NCBI RefSeq assembly: GCF_002899695.1
Contig: NZ_PPEL01000018.1
Location: 1-41,840, forward strand
Reading direction: 5' to 3'
Length of the DNA stretch: 41,840 nucleotides
Origin: Rubneribacter badeniensis
GTDB taxonomy: Bacteria > Actinomycetota > Coriobacteriia > Coriobacteriales > Eggerthellaceae
The notes under the pieces: generated by a model
Told to the model about the DNA's origin: nothing
Databases searched by the model: none
What the model saw: only the letters and a program-made list of their open reading frames with translations
Made by a program: the position numbers and the translations under genes
Shown here: positions 1-8,341 of the stretch, piece by piece
How the letters are laid out: every line of letters starts with the position of its first letter
Position numbering within the stretch: position 1 is the stretch's first letter

Positions 1-61
1 GGCGGGAGGGAGCGCAGCATACGGCGTGCGGGAATGGGAAGCCGGAAGCTTTTTTTGTTGC

Positions 62-71
62 GGGGGGGGGG
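62..71. repeat. G10 homopolymer tract upstream of LuxR regulator 1
   Basis: A run of ten G lies 67 bp upstream of the first regulator start, just after a T7 run (positions 51-57). It is upstream of the likely promoter and could change promoter spacing by slippage. Similar tracts occur at 18494, 21171, 29914 and 30376, so this is a window-wide feature. Confidence 0.9.
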
Positions 72-101
72 CGTTTCGGTGACTTTCTTGGTCGTATAAG
101 C

Positions 102-107
102 TACACT
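102..107 (+). promoter_or_regulatory. -10-like TACACT before LuxR regulator 1
   Basis: TACACT lies 31 bp upstream of the start codon at 139. The same hexamer is the -10 of the DUF4143 promoter (26952-26957) and is likely the -10 of the TauE gene (13645-13650). No convincing -35 was seen, so this is tentative. Confidence 0.35.
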
Positions 108-138
108 AGAGCCAATTACGGGATGGGTTAGGGGCAGT

Positions 139-1587
139 ATGGAGCGCTTGAAGGAGCTGTTCGTCGGCGTGAAGGCGCGCGATGCCGTGTTCATGAGCGG
201 CTATGCGCTGTATTTGGTGTTCGGATACGTGTCGTTCGAGTCTCCGACGATGTTCGTGTCCATGGGCGGCTCGAACCTGCCGGCCCAGTCTTTGTTCCAG
301 GTGGCCACGGTGGGCGCTCGCGTGCTGGTGTACGCATCGATGATCGCCGTCATGCGACGGCGCAGCCGCATCTCCACCCTCGCTTCGGCGTTTCTGTGCG
401 CGGGCGTGGCGGCGGCGGGCTTTCTGGTCACGAGGATGGCGTTCGAGTTCGCCTCGTTCGTGCCATCGGAGGCGCTTCTGCCGTGGCTCATGTTCGGCGG
501 TTTGCTGTACGGGGCGGGCGGCGCGCTGGTCACGCTTCTGTGGGCGCGGTTCTCGGGAACGCTCGATGTGCGTCGCGTCTACTTGTTCGTGCTGTTGAGC
601 AACGCGCTCAGCCTGGTGCTCTACCTGTTCGTCACGCTCTTGCCGACATCGACGATCGCCCCGGCGGGAGCGGTGTTGTTCTTCGCGTCCGTTGCGTTTT
701 GCAAGCGGTGCCTCGACATGCGCAGCCCCATCGAGGAGGAGTGCTCGGTTCCGGTGCTGAAAGGCGCGCTGCTGTCGCTGTGGCGTCCCATCCTGGGGAC
801 GGCCATCCTGTCGTTCATGAGCGGTCTGATGATCCAGGTGTCGATCCAGCAGAGCATACCCCTCGCGACGTTCCAGTACACGTCGATCATCACGCAGGGG
901 GCGGTCGTCGTGGTTTTGCTGCTGCCCGCGCTGGTGGCGAAAAGCCAGCCGAGCCTGGGATCGGTGTACAAGGTGGCCCTGCCGCTTTCTGCGGCGGGAT
1001 TTCTGCTTCTGCCGCTGATCTGGGACGGGGCTGGAGGGCTTGCCAACGCGTGCGCCCAGCTGGGGTCGCTGGTGGCCGGCATCATCTTATGGTGCATGAC
1101 GGCGAGCGCGGTGCGCGACACGCGGCTTCCCGCAGGGCTTCTGTTCTCGTGCTCGCTTGTGTGCACGAACGGCGCGCAGCTGGCCGGAACGGTGGTGGGG
1201 ACGCTGAACGCCCACACGTTCAGCGTCGGCGACCTCAAGCTGACGGCGGTGGCGCTGGTGGCGGTGTATCTGGTGGCCATGGTGTCGACGTTTCTGTTCA
1301 AGGACAAGGCGTTCTCGGGCGAAGAGGCGGCTCAACCGGTTCCTGCGACGGCCGCGCCCCAGGCTGCGTTGGAGGAGCGGTGTCGGGAGATCGTCGAGGG
1401 CTACGGGCTGACGCCGCGCGAGTCCGAGATTCTGAAGTATCTGGGGCAGGGACGGACGGTCCGGTCCATATCAGAGAAGCTCGTGGTGTCGGAGAACACG
1501 GTGAAGTACCACGTCAAATCCATTTACCAAAAGCTTGACGTGCATTCTCGCGACGAGGTGGTGGACCTTATCGAGCGTGAGGCATAG
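139..1587 (+). CDS. Membrane-embedded LuxR-family transcriptional regulator 1
   Basis: This 482-aa protein has about twelve hydrophobic segments in residues 1-400, resembling a transporter-like sensor domain. A cytoplasmic linker and a C-terminal LuxR/NarL helix-turn-helix follow (about residues 424-480, beginning [12 protein letters not shown] and containing the recognition-helix motif [16 protein letters not shown]). No receiver or phosphorylation domain is visible, so the membrane part is the likely input. Regulators of this design are common beside respiratory reductases in Eggerthellaceae. The ATG at 139 follows AGGGGCAG. Its target is unclear: the next gene downstream (2269) has its own promoter, and upstream neighbours lie outside the window. 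The family is certain; the ligand is unknown. Confidence 0.9.
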   Translation: MERLKELFVGVKARDAVFMSGYALYLVFGYVSFESPTMFVSMGGSNLPAQSLFQVATVGARVLVYASMIAVMRRRSRISTLASAFLCAGVAAAGFLVTRMAFEFASFVPSEALLPWLMFGGLLYGAGGALVTLLWARFSGTLDVRRVYLFVLLSNALSLVLYLFVTLLPTSTIAPAGAVLFFASVAFCKRCLDMRSPIEEECSVPVLKGALLSLWRPILGTAILSFMSGLMIQVSIQQSIPLATFQYTSIITQGAVVVVLLLPALVAKSQPSLGSVYKVALPLSAAGFLLLPLIWDGAGGLANACAQLGSLVAGIILWCMTASAVRDTRLPAGLLFSCSLVCTNGAQLAGTVVGTLNAHTFSVGDLKLTAVALVAVYLVAMVSTFLFKDKAFSGEEAAQPVPATAAPQAALEERCREIVEGYGLTPRESEILKYLGQGRTVRSISEKLVVSENTVKYHVKSIYQKLDVHSRDEVVDLIEREA

Positions 1588-1647
1588 GCGCGCCGCAGGG
1601 TCGTTGTGAGGGCTGTGCGGTTCTGTGCTGTCCTTGTTCTGCGTTGC

Positions 1648-1693
1648 CGCTCGGATCGGCCGCTTTCGAGGCGGAAAGCGGCCGATCCGAGCG
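1648..1693. repeat. Perfect 20-bp-arm palindrome after LuxR regulator 1
   Basis: Arms 1648-1667 and 1674-1693 are perfectly complementary around the 6-nt loop GAGGCG. It lies 60 bp past the stop codon. A strong hairpin could terminate transcription or protect the 3' end, but no T tract follows. Confidence 0.75.
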
Positions 1694-1700
1694 ACCTCTC

Positions 1701-1858
1701 TGTCAAACCGGGATTGGTATAAGCCGGGTTGCCGAGCGAGGTCCTGCCGGCGCGTCGCAAGGCCCCTTTCCGCCAACGGGCGGGGTCCTCCGAAATGCTG
1801 GCAGGGCTTCGCGCGGTACTCGGTGAGCCGACCCGGCCCCTGCCGACCCTGGTTTACA
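1701..1858. repeat. Intergenic inverted-repeat element, type A copy 1
   Basis: The element begins TGTCAAACC and ends GGTTTACA, an imperfect terminal inverted repeat. Its beginning (GATTGGTATAAGCCGGGT) matches the beginning of the element at 6901 (GATTGATATAGGCCGGGT), and both share an ACATAGGC motif near the right end. The interior is GC-rich hairpin sequence with no ORF. It looks like a non-autonomous, MITE- or REP-like repeat. Confidence 0.6.
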
Positions 1859-2197
1859 TAGGCCGGCCGGCACCGCCCCCTTCCCTTCCTCTCGGGGGCA
1901 GGGAGGGGAGCGGCGGAGATGCGGCGTGTGGGCCGCAAGAGGCGCAGCGTGCGGGCTGCAGGAGGCGGAGCGCGGTGGAGGCGTGATGGGTCGTTGGGGC
2001 GGGGGCGTCCGCTCGCTGCTGGGAGAGGGTCGTCCGATTGTCTGCGTGAGCGTCGGAGCGGACGGGGCTTTGCTCGTCGTCGGAGGCGGGCGGGGACGTC
2101 TGCGTGCCGCCAAGGGCGGGGCGCTCGATTGCCGCGCGTGCCGCCAAGGGCGGGCGGGGCGTCTGCTCGTCGGCCTATGGTTCTTTCCTGGTATCAG

Positions 2198-2228
2198 TTG
2201 ACGAAGGGCTGCCTGCGCGTAGTAGGAT
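2198..2228 (+). promoter_or_regulatory. Candidate promoter with 19-bp spacer
   Basis: TTGACG (2198-2203) and TAGGAT (2223-2228) are separated by 19 bp, 40 bp upstream of the start at 2269. Spacers of 19-20 bp are characteristic of MerR-family-activated promoters. A clear dyad in the spacer is not evident, so the MerR link is inference. Confidence 0.45.
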
Positions 2229-2268
2229 GGTTGCAATATCGCGAATGCACGAGAGAAGGAGCGTGGAA

Positions 2269-3045
2269 ATGAGTCAGAGCAACGCCGATCGAGCGAAAGA
2301 GTACCGAAGCCGTTTGTTTCCCGGGTTCGACTCGCCGCTGGCGGGCACCGATCCCGAGTTCGTCGAGCGCATGGACAGCTTTGCGTTCGGCGAAGTCCCC
2401 TACAGCGACGATCTGGACGACCGCACGCGCATGATGGCCATCCTGGCATCGCTTGTGGGCTCTCAGGCGGTCGATATGTTCAAGGCCATGGTGAAAGGCG
2501 CGTTCAATTTGGGCGTCACGCCGGTCGAGGTGAAGGAGATCGTCTACCAGGCCACGCCGTACGTGGGCATGGGCCGCATGCTGCCGTTTCTGTACGCGGC
2601 GAACGAGCTGTTGGAGCACCGCTTGGTGGAGCTGCCGCTTGAGGGGCAGGCCACCACGACCGAAGAGACGCGCCTTGAGGCCGGCGCGCAGAAGCAGGTG
2701 GACATCTTCGGGCCGCAGATGGCCGACTTCCACCAGTCGGGGCCTGAGGAGACGCGCCACATCAACCGTTGGCTGGCCGAGAACTGCTTCGGCGACTACT
2801 ACACGCGCACGGGCTTGGACGACGCGCAGCGCGAGATGGTCACGTTCTGCCTCCTCATCGCCCAGGGCGGCTGCGAGCTGCAGGCGGTCAGCCATGCCAA
2901 GGCGAACATGCGCGTGGGCAACGATCGGGCGTTTTTGATCAAAGTGGTGTCGCAGTGCCTGCCCTACATCGGCTATCCGCGCAGCTTGAACGCTCTGCGC
3001 TGCATCGACGAGGCCGCCGAGGCGATGGGGGATGGCGGCGAATAG
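2269..3045 (+). CDS. Carboxymuconolactone decarboxylase-family protein (tandem CMD domains)
   Basis: The product is 258 aa. The ATG at 2269 is chosen because AGAAGGAG lies at 2254-2261; a longer reading frame upstream has no such support. Two AhpD/CMD-like helical domains are visible, about residues 40-120 (DDRTRMMAILASLVGSQ onward) and about 165-250 (MVTFCLLIAQGGCELQAVSH). The second carries the family-typical E-L-x-x-x-x-H region. The CxxC pair of peroxidase-type AhpD is absent, so an antioxidant role is unlikely. Such double-domain proteins are annotated as CMD family with unknown substrates. A candidate 19-bp-spacer promoter lies just upstream and a hairpin (3061-3088) just downstream, suggesting a monocistronic unit. 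Confidence 0.85.
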   Translation: MSQSNADRAKEYRSRLFPGFDSPLAGTDPEFVERMDSFAFGEVPYSDDLDDRTRMMAILASLVGSQAVDMFKAMVKGAFNLGVTPVEVKEIVYQATPYVGMGRMLPFLYAANELLEHRLVELPLEGQATTTEETRLEAGAQKQVDIFGPQMADFHQSGPEETRHINRWLAENCFGDYYTRTGLDDAQREMVTFCLLIAQGGCELQAVSHAKANMRVGNDRAFLIKVVSQCLPYIGYPRSLNALRCIDEAAEAMGDGGE

Positions 3046-3060
3046 CACGTGGCGGCTGGT

Positions 3061-3088
3061 GGCTCCGGCTCTTCCATGGGCCGGAGCC
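3061..3088. terminator. Hairpin between convergent genes
   Basis: GGCTCCGGC (3061-3069) pairs with GCCGGAGCC (3080-3088), 16 bp after the CMD stop. A second, imperfect inverted repeat (3104-3123 with 3147-3166, 16 of 20 pairs) follows before the convergent LuxR gene. Together they plausibly form a bidirectional terminator, though no long T tract is present. Confidence 0.55.
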
Positions 3089-3183
3089 GCCGTTGGCCCA
3101 ATGCCCGCTTTCGCTCGGAACGCACGTTTGGGGTTGGTCGAGGAGCGCGTTTCGGGCGAAGACGGGCTTTCGCGTGCTGCGGT

Positions 3184-4665
3184 TTAGGAGGCGCGTGAGG
3201 ACGTGCGCTCCACCAGGTCGATCAACTCCTGGTGAGAGTGCACGTCGAGCTTCGCGTAGATGTGGCTGACATGGGTTTTCACCGTGTTGTACGACACGGT
3301 GAGTTCGTCTTGGATGAATCGGACATTGCGTCCGCGCGCCAGGTACTCGAAGATCTCCTGCTCGCGGTCGGTGAGCCCGGCGGCCGCGCCGATGGCCGCG
3401 CACCGGTCGGCGATGGGGGACAGCGGGCTGTCGTCCGCATTTGACGATACGAGCGATGCAAGCGGCTCGACACCTTGGATGGTGTGCGAGAAGCTGAACG
3501 ATTTCTGCACGAGCACCACGTACGTCACGATGCCGAACACGATGCAGGCCGCTATAAGGGACGTTGTGGTGGCGTCGGCCGCCATCTCGTTCGTGAACCG
3601 TCCGAAATTGGCGCCCAGCAGCGTGCCCCAAGACGCCATGGCATTGCCCCAGGCCAGCATCGGCAGCGCGTTCACCGTGTTTTTCGCTCCCAGCGCGATG
3701 AGCACGAAGTACATGAGGATCTCGAAGAACCCCGTGCCGCATGATAAGAGCGTGCTGATCAGCGTGCTCTTCGCCGTGGCGATGGACAGCACGAGAAATC
3801 CCGCCACCGAACACAGGATGGACAGCTGAAAGAACGCGTCGGGCGAGAAATCCCTGCGGCTGAGCATCACGTATCCCAGCACCAGCGCGAGCGGCACCAA
3901 CGCGCCGAGCGCTAGCAGCGGCACGCGCTCCACTTCACCGAACGTGAGCGTGTAGCCGTAGATGAAGCGGAACAGCAGAAGCGTGACGAACAGCTGGTGA
4001 CCGAACGGCAAAAACGACGACGGAGCTGTGACCGCAGCCTGTGCGGGCGAGCCTTCCGCGTACATCTGATTGAGCAGGGGGCGCGCGTACGGCGCGATGA
4101 CGATCACCGTGACGAGGGGGACAACGCAGAACAAGGTGAGGTTGGCGGCTTCGGGCAGTGTGGCGAACACGCCGCGCAGTGCGTAGGCCAGCACATAGGC
4201 GAGCGTGACGCCGATGCCGAGGCGGCGCATGCCGAGGCCGACGCAGCCAATGCCCACGATGATGTTCGCAAGCCCTGCTCCCACGGTGACGAGCGCTGCG
4301 CCGCAGACGAGCACGGCAGGCAGCTGTCCGCACATGCTCACGATCACTGTGATCGACCCTACGATCATCGTGGATGTCGCCGCCATGAAAAGCCTGCGGC
4401 TTGTGAACGGGCGCGGGTGCCAGTACGACGCGAACGCAAGCGCCGTGAGGGCGAGGCCGCCGACGATGGCGCTGGCTTCGCGTGTTTGCAGATACACATG
4501 ATCGAACAGGGGAAACGCGCTGTAGTTCAGCAGCCAGTAGCTGACAAACGATCCCATGAGCGCAAACGTGCATGCAAGAAAACGCGCAGGATGGGCAGAC
4601 GGGGGCGCGTCGTGCGCCCGTGTCCGCGTTCCCGTTCCGCGCGGTATGACGAACGCGGCGGCCAT
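3184..4665 (-). CDS. Membrane-embedded LuxR-family transcriptional regulator 2
   Basis: This 493-aa protein has about twelve hydrophobic segments (residues 30-400) and a C-terminal LuxR helix-turn-helix at about 431-487, starting LTDREQEIFEYLARGR with recognition region VSYNTVKTHVSHIYAKL. It is divergently transcribed from an exported FAD reductase gene (4944), the typical arrangement of these regulators, so it probably controls that gene in response to a substrate. The start ATG (4663-4665) follows a GGGGAGGGG purine stretch at a slightly long distance. Like its paralogues it has no receiver domain. Confidence 0.9.
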   Translation of the reverse strand: MAAAFVIPRGTGTRTRAHDAPPSAHPARFLACTFALMGSFVSYWLLNYSAFPLFDHVYLQTREASAIVGGLALTALAFASYWHPRPFTSRRLFMAATSTMIVGSITVIVSMCGQLPAVLVCGAALVTVGAGLANIIVGIGCVGLGMRRLGIGVTLAYVLAYALRGVFATLPEAANLTLFCVVPLVTVIVIAPYARPLLNQMYAEGSPAQAAVTAPSSFLPFGHQLFVTLLLFRFIYGYTLTFGEVERVPLLALGALVPLALVLGYVMLSRRDFSPDAFFQLSILCSVAGFLVLSIATAKSTLISTLLSCGTGFFEILMYFVLIALGAKNTVNALPMLAWGNAMASWGTLLGANFGRFTNEMAADATTTSLIAACIVFGIVTYVVLVQKSFSFSHTIQGVEPLASLVSSNADDSPLSPIADRCAAIGAAAGLTDREQEIFEYLARGRNVRFIQDELTVSYNTVKTHVSHIYAKLDVHSHQELIDLVERTSSRAS

Positions 4666-4943
4666 GATGCTGACATCCCCTCCCCGGATCGCATCGTGCG
4701 ATGACTAGGAGGCTATTCTATCAGGAGCTGTTCGCGCGGGGAGGCGCGGAGGGCAAAATCACCCGACTCGTATGAGGCGTCTCACTCGGGCGGCATGACG
4801 ATTTTCGAGCGCGTTGCCCGTAAGGTTGAAGGCGACGCGGTCGATGCGCTTGGCCGCTTTGGCGCTGGAGACCAAAGGGATTCGAGCGTCTTGGAGGACT
4901 CTGAAGAGTTTGGAAGCGCGCGTTCGAAAGGAAGGGGAGCGTT
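4666..4943. other. Divergent regulatory region, LuxR 2 / FAD reductase 1
   Basis: Gene-free 278 bp. It contains an imperfect dyad around CCCGA and TCGGG (about 4764-4792) with TGAG-GCGT-CTCA inside, a possible operator for the LuxR protein. The 7-3-7 operator seen elsewhere in the window is absent. AGGAAGGGGAG just before 4944 is the FAD gene's ribosome binding site. Confidence 0.4.
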
Positions 4944-6626
4944 ATGACGAAAGAGGGCAAGGGGCTGAGCCGCCGCACATTTTTGGGATTGGGTGCCGCA
5001 GCCGCTGCGCTTGCGGGCGCAGGGTTGGCGGGGTGCGCGCCGCAAGCTGCGCCTTCGAAGGAGGACGAGGCCGCTGCGGCGGCGAACGACTGGCTGGGTG
5101 AGGAGCCCGAGATTCCCGAGGACGAGATCGTCGAAACGGTGGACACCGAGGTGCTCGTGTGCGGAGCGGGCACCTCGGGCTTGTTCGCCGCATGCGCGGC
5201 TGCCGAGGAGGGCGCGAAGGTCGTCTGCCTTGAGAAGGGTGCCATCGGCGGCGGCGTGCGCGACAACCTCGGCTCGATCAACAGCCGCTTGCAGAGGGAG
5301 GCGGGCTGCGAGATCGACGAGAACGAGATATGCAACGATCTCGTGCGTTACGCGAACGGATACTGCAACCCGCGCCTGTACCACTTGTGGGCGCAGAACT
5401 CCGGCGAGGCCATCGACTGGTATCAGGATCGTCTGGAGGAGGCTGGCTTCGAGCTGTTCTTCGAGGCTGCGAACAATGCCAAACCTTCGGTCTGCAAGCA
5501 CTGGGCGACCGGCCATATTCCCAGTTGGCCAGCCGATGCCGAGTTCGCCGGTCTCAAGGACGTGGTGAACGGCAAGATCGTCTTGGGCGACTACGCCGAA
5601 AGCGTGGGCGTGGACTTCCGCTTCACCACGCCTCTCGTGAGGTTGCTGCACGAAGACGGCAAGGTGACCGGGGCCATCGCGGAGGGATCTGAGGGCTACG
5701 TCAGGATCAACGCCAGCAAGGGCGTCGTGGTGTGCACGGGCGGCTACGCGCGCAACGAGGACATGCTCAAGGCGCTGCAACCCCAGACGCTCGACAAATA
5801 CTCGCTGTCCATCGCCATCGACGGCACCACGGGCGACGGCATCAAGGCGTGTTTGTGGGCGGGCGCGCACATGGACGAGGTGCATACGGCCATGGTGTTC
5901 GACCGCGTTGCCGTGAAGCCCGACGAGTTCGGCGGCTCGCAGACCACGGGCTCGCTGTTCTGGATGGGTTCGAATCCGTGGCTCAAGGTGAACCTCAACG
6001 GCGAGCGCTTCGCCAACGAGTCCGGTCCGTACGACTACATCCTGAACGCGGCGCTCACGCAGCCTCACCATACGGTGGTGGACATATGGGATTCGGATTA
6101 CGAGACGTATTTGGAGCAGTTCGACATCCATGGCTGCGCACGTGTGTATCCCTTCGAGAACGGGGCGCCCACGAACATGACGCTCGAAGCGGTGAAGGGG
6201 CTCAACGACGGGCTGCTCGAGCAGGGCTACATCGTGAAGGCCGACACCATTGAGGAGCTGGCGGAGGGGCTGGGTATTCCCGCCGACAACCTCAAGAAGA
6301 CGGTCGAGCGCCAGAACGAGAACTACGACAACCAGGTGGATCCCGATTTCGGCAAAGAGGCGTTCCGTTTGTCGCCTGTGCGCAAAGCGCCCTTCTACGG
6401 AGTGCGCACTTCGGGCTACATGCTGTGCACGCTCGACGGCATCACCATCAACGAGAGTTTCCAAGCCGTCAACGAGGCGGGCGAGGCTATCGAGGGCCTG
6501 TACGTGGCCGGTGTGGACTCCGGGTCGTATTACGCGGGCACGTATCCGAACCTGTCCACGGGCAACTGCTGCGGGCGTTCGGTGACGTTTGCGCGCATGA
6601 TCGGCAAGGCGCTTGCCGCCAAGTAG
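4944..6626 (+). CDS. Tat-exported FAD-dependent fumarate reductase-like flavoprotein 1
   Basis: The product is 560 aa. The N-terminus has a twin-arginine motif (RRTFLGLG, R10-R11) and a lipobox-like LAGC (Cys31), so it is probably an exported lipoprotein. The FAD-binding Rossmann motif GAGTSG is at residues 74-79 and LEKG follows the second strand. The C-terminal NLSTGNCCGRS region is typical of the fumarate reductase/flavocytochrome c/urocanate reductase superfamily (FAD_binding_2). No heme motif or FMN-bind domain is present, so electrons must come from a separate donor. The natural acceptor cannot be read from sequence: fumarate, a cinnamate-type or steroid-like enone are all possible. It is divergent from LuxR regulator 2. 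RBS AGGAAGGGGAG precedes the ATG. Confidence 0.9.
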   Translation: MTKEGKGLSRRTFLGLGAAAAALAGAGLAGCAPQAAPSKEDEAAAAANDWLGEEPEIPEDEIVETVDTEVLVCGAGTSGLFAACAAAEEGAKVVCLEKGAIGGGVRDNLGSINSRLQREAGCEIDENEICNDLVRYANGYCNPRLYHLWAQNSGEAIDWYQDRLEEAGFELFFEAANNAKPSVCKHWATGHIPSWPADAEFAGLKDVVNGKIVLGDYAESVGVDFRFTTPLVRLLHEDGKVTGAIAEGSEGYVRINASKGVVVCTGGYARNEDMLKALQPQTLDKYSLSIAIDGTTGDGIKACLWAGAHMDEVHTAMVFDRVAVKPDEFGGSQTTGSLFWMGSNPWLKVNLNGERFANESGPYDYILNAALTQPHHTVVDIWDSDYETYLEQFDIHGCARVYPFENGAPTNMTLEAVKGLNDGLLEQGYIVKADTIEELAEGLGIPADNLKKTVERQNENYDNQVDPDFGKEAFRLSPVRKAPFYGVRTSGYMLCTLDGITINESFQAVNEAGEAIEGLYVAGVDSGSYYAGTYPNLSTGNCCGRSVTFARMIGKALAAK

Positions 6627-6755
6627 CTGCGAGGGGGCGGCGTGCGTATCCGGCGTGGGATAGCGCACGCCGCCCTTTGTTGGGCGTTCGTCTCCGGCGC
6701 ACTGTGCTCGGTGCGGCGTGCCGGCCCTTCTCTCGGGTGAAGACGGACGTTGCGC

Positions 6756-6797
6756 CGCACCCACCCCAAAAGCACAAGTGCTTTTGGGGTGGGTGCG
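6756..6797. terminator. Perfect 20-bp-arm hairpin after FAD reductase 1
   Basis: Arms 6756-6775 and 6778-6797 (CGCACCCACCCCAAAAGCAC and its complement) are perfect, with a 2-nt centre. It is 130 bp past the FAD reductase stop. It could work as a terminator in either direction, but no T tract follows, so a repeat or recombination role is an alternative. Confidence 0.6.
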
Positions 6798-6900
6798 CAG
6801 CGACTACTCCCGCAACGCCATTCGAGTTTTGATGATATGGACGTGCGGGAGGTAAACCGTTCACCAAACGCAAATTTTCCCCGTTTCGTGTCGGATCTGC

Positions 6901-7068
6901 TGTTAAACCAAGATTGATATAGGCCGGGTCGGCCCGGCGGGCGAGGCCCCGCCGGCATCGCAGAAGGCCCCCGTCCGTCGGGCGGGCGGGGGCCTTCCGA
7001 AACCCCGACCAGGGTAAACCCGGTTCAAGGATTGGCAAACATAGGCTCGTGTCAATTCTGGTTTAACA
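6901..7068. repeat. Intergenic inverted-repeat element, type A copy 2
   Basis: The ends TGTTAAACCAAGATTG and CAATTCTGGTTTAACA are terminal inverted repeats (14 of 16 pairs). Inside is a strong hairpin, GAAGGCCCCCG (6963-6973) with CGGGGGCCTTC (6987-6997). GTCGGAT occurs on both sides (6890-6896 and 7076-7082), a possible but offset target duplication. There is no coding capacity. It resembles the element at 1701. Confidence 0.65.
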
Positions 7069-7388
7069 GAGACGCGTCGGATTGGCGTTTTCGGGCTTGG
7101 TCGACGCGTGAGCGTGAATGCGGGGGAGGGGCCCCTTCGGGTATTCGCGAGTTCCTTTTTTACGCGGTCTTCCGGTGGGTGTTCGGGGGCGTTTGTGCGC
7201 GGGACGATCTCGGCCATCGTTCGCTGAAGTGGCAGCTTTCGGGTTCGGGAGAGTTTCCGACGGGCGTTGCTCTAGGCGCGTTGCTTGCGAACGAGGTGCC
7301 CTTGGCGTTTGAGAAGATCTGCCGGCGATGCGCGGGAGCAGCGCGATGCGAAAGAGGCGCGAGTTTGATTTTGCTAGGCAGAACGCAA

Positions 7389-7416
7389 GCGAGGCCCCTG
7401 CGCGCAGGGGCCTCGC
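7389..7416 (-). terminator. Terminator hairpin of the first Mop operon
   Basis: A perfect 28-bp palindrome (arms GCGAGGCCCCTGCG) lies 37 bp past the nrfD-like stop. No strong T run follows on the minus strand, so termination strength is uncertain. Confidence 0.65.
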
Positions 7417-7452
7417 CGGACACGTGAAAGCGTGCAGCTTCGGGTTCGAGCG

Positions 7453-8334
7453 TTAGACGAACGCCACGGGGGCGGCGGCCATCACCACGAGGTAGCGCAG
7501 CAGGAAGCCGCCCACCACCACGCCGACGTCCGACAGGGCGCTCACGAGGTGGGCCTTGCGGCTCTCTTCGAATTCCTTGGGACTGACGAACAGAAGCCAT
7601 GTCTCCAAAGCCGTGGGCAGCACGAGGCCGAACCCTACAAGCCCGAGCCAGAACATCAGCGCGTATTCGCCCGCAACGAGGGACGTCACCGTCTGCCAGC
7701 CCGCGTCGGACACGTAGCCGGTCACGAACAGAAGCGAGGCCAGAAGCAGCAGTTCGGCCACCGGCAGGCAGAAATGGAACTTCTTGAGCACGCCCACGCG
7801 GTTGAACTCCTCGGCGTGGAATCCCACCGAGGCGAGCAGCACCGAGGCCGCGCCGCTTGAAAACGCCGATACGAGGAACAGGGTGGGTAGAAGCGCGCTA
7901 TTCCACAGCGAGTAAGGACGGCACACGCCCAGAAGCGCGCCGGTGTACATGGCCACGCACACCGCCAGCGCAAGGCCCGCCACGTTGACCCACTTCGGCA
8001 CGCTGCGGCCCGCCAGGGTGAGCACGAGCGCCGCCAACGCCGCCAGCATGAACAGCGACAGGAACACCACGCCCCAGGTCATGACCGACAGGGGGTTGGA
8101 AAGCAGCAGGGCGAAGCGCAGCGGGTCGTGCAAGCCCGCCTCGGCGTCGAGCATGAGCAGCACAAGCCCGATGCCCACGGCGATAGGGGCGATCAGGTAG
8201 CCCGTGCGGCGCATGGAGGTCGCATCGGGATGCCGCCACGAAAGGAAGGCCGACGTGGCGAACGCGCCGGCTCCCAGTCCCGCGAGGAACAGGTACCAGA
8301 TAATGGGGGCGCCCCATACGGGTTCAAAGGACAT
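7453..8334 (-). CDS. nrfD: NrfD/PsrC-like membrane anchor of Mop complex 1
   Basis: The product is a 293-aa polytopic protein with about eight membrane segments. In NrfD/PsrC-type complexes this subunit exchanges electrons with the quinone pool and passes them to the DmsB-like iron-sulfur subunit. It is the last gene of a minus-strand operon (Mop, DmsB, NrfD); the start lies 7 nt past the DmsB stop with GAGGTGAT as RBS. It is clearly paralogous to the protein at 40753-41646 (both begin with FEP-WGA--WYLFLAGLG and share SVMTWGVVFL and NRVGVLKKFHFCLP). That duplication covers the whole three-subunit module. Confidence 0.9.
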   Translation of the reverse strand: MSFEPVWGAPIIWYLFLAGLGAGAFATSAFLSWRHPDATSMRRTGYLIAPIAVGIGLVLLMLDAEAGLHDPLRFALLLSNPLSVMTWGVVFLSLFMLAALAALVLTLAGRSVPKWVNVAGLALAVCVAMYTGALLGVCRPYSLWNSALLPTLFLVSAFSSGAASVLLASVGFHAEEFNRVGVLKKFHFCLPVAELLLLASLLFVTGYVSDAGWQTVTSLVAGEYALMFWLGLVGFGLVLPTALETWLLFVSPKEFEESRKAHLVSALSDVGVVVGGFLLRYLVVMAAAPVAFV

Positions 8335-8341
8335 GGCTTCA

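Larger units (their letters stand above)
1588..2268. other. Gene-free stretch rich in palindromes and short repeats
   Basis: No credible gene. It holds a 20-bp-arm palindrome (1648-1693), a 158-bp inverted-repeat element (1701-1858) and a GC-rich imperfect hairpin (about 1872-1916). It also holds an imperfect 23-bp tandem duplication (1930-1952 and 1953-1975) and a perfect 17-bp direct repeat (2104-2120 and 2138-2154, each built around CCGCCAAGGGCGG). The promoter of the next gene is at 2198-2228. Confidence 0.7.
6627..7452. other. Gene-free stretch of hairpins and one repeat element
   Basis: About 820 bp without a convincing gene. It holds a perfect palindrome (6756-6797), the type A element (6901-7068), a GGGGAGGGGCCCCTTC hairpin near 7120 and the terminator hairpin at 7389-7416. 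The open frames here consist of low-complexity arginine/proline-rich translations without RBS and look spurious. Confidence 0.65.

Noticed and set aside
5961-5980. GGTTCGAATCC resembling a tRNA T-loop
   Set aside because: It lies in frame inside FAD reductase 1, and no acceptor or anticodon stem can be formed around it.
7032-7427. 131-codon frame in the stretch before the NrfD-like gene
   Set aside because: It starts inside the type A repeat, has no RBS and reads through the terminator hairpin. The translation has no recognisable features.
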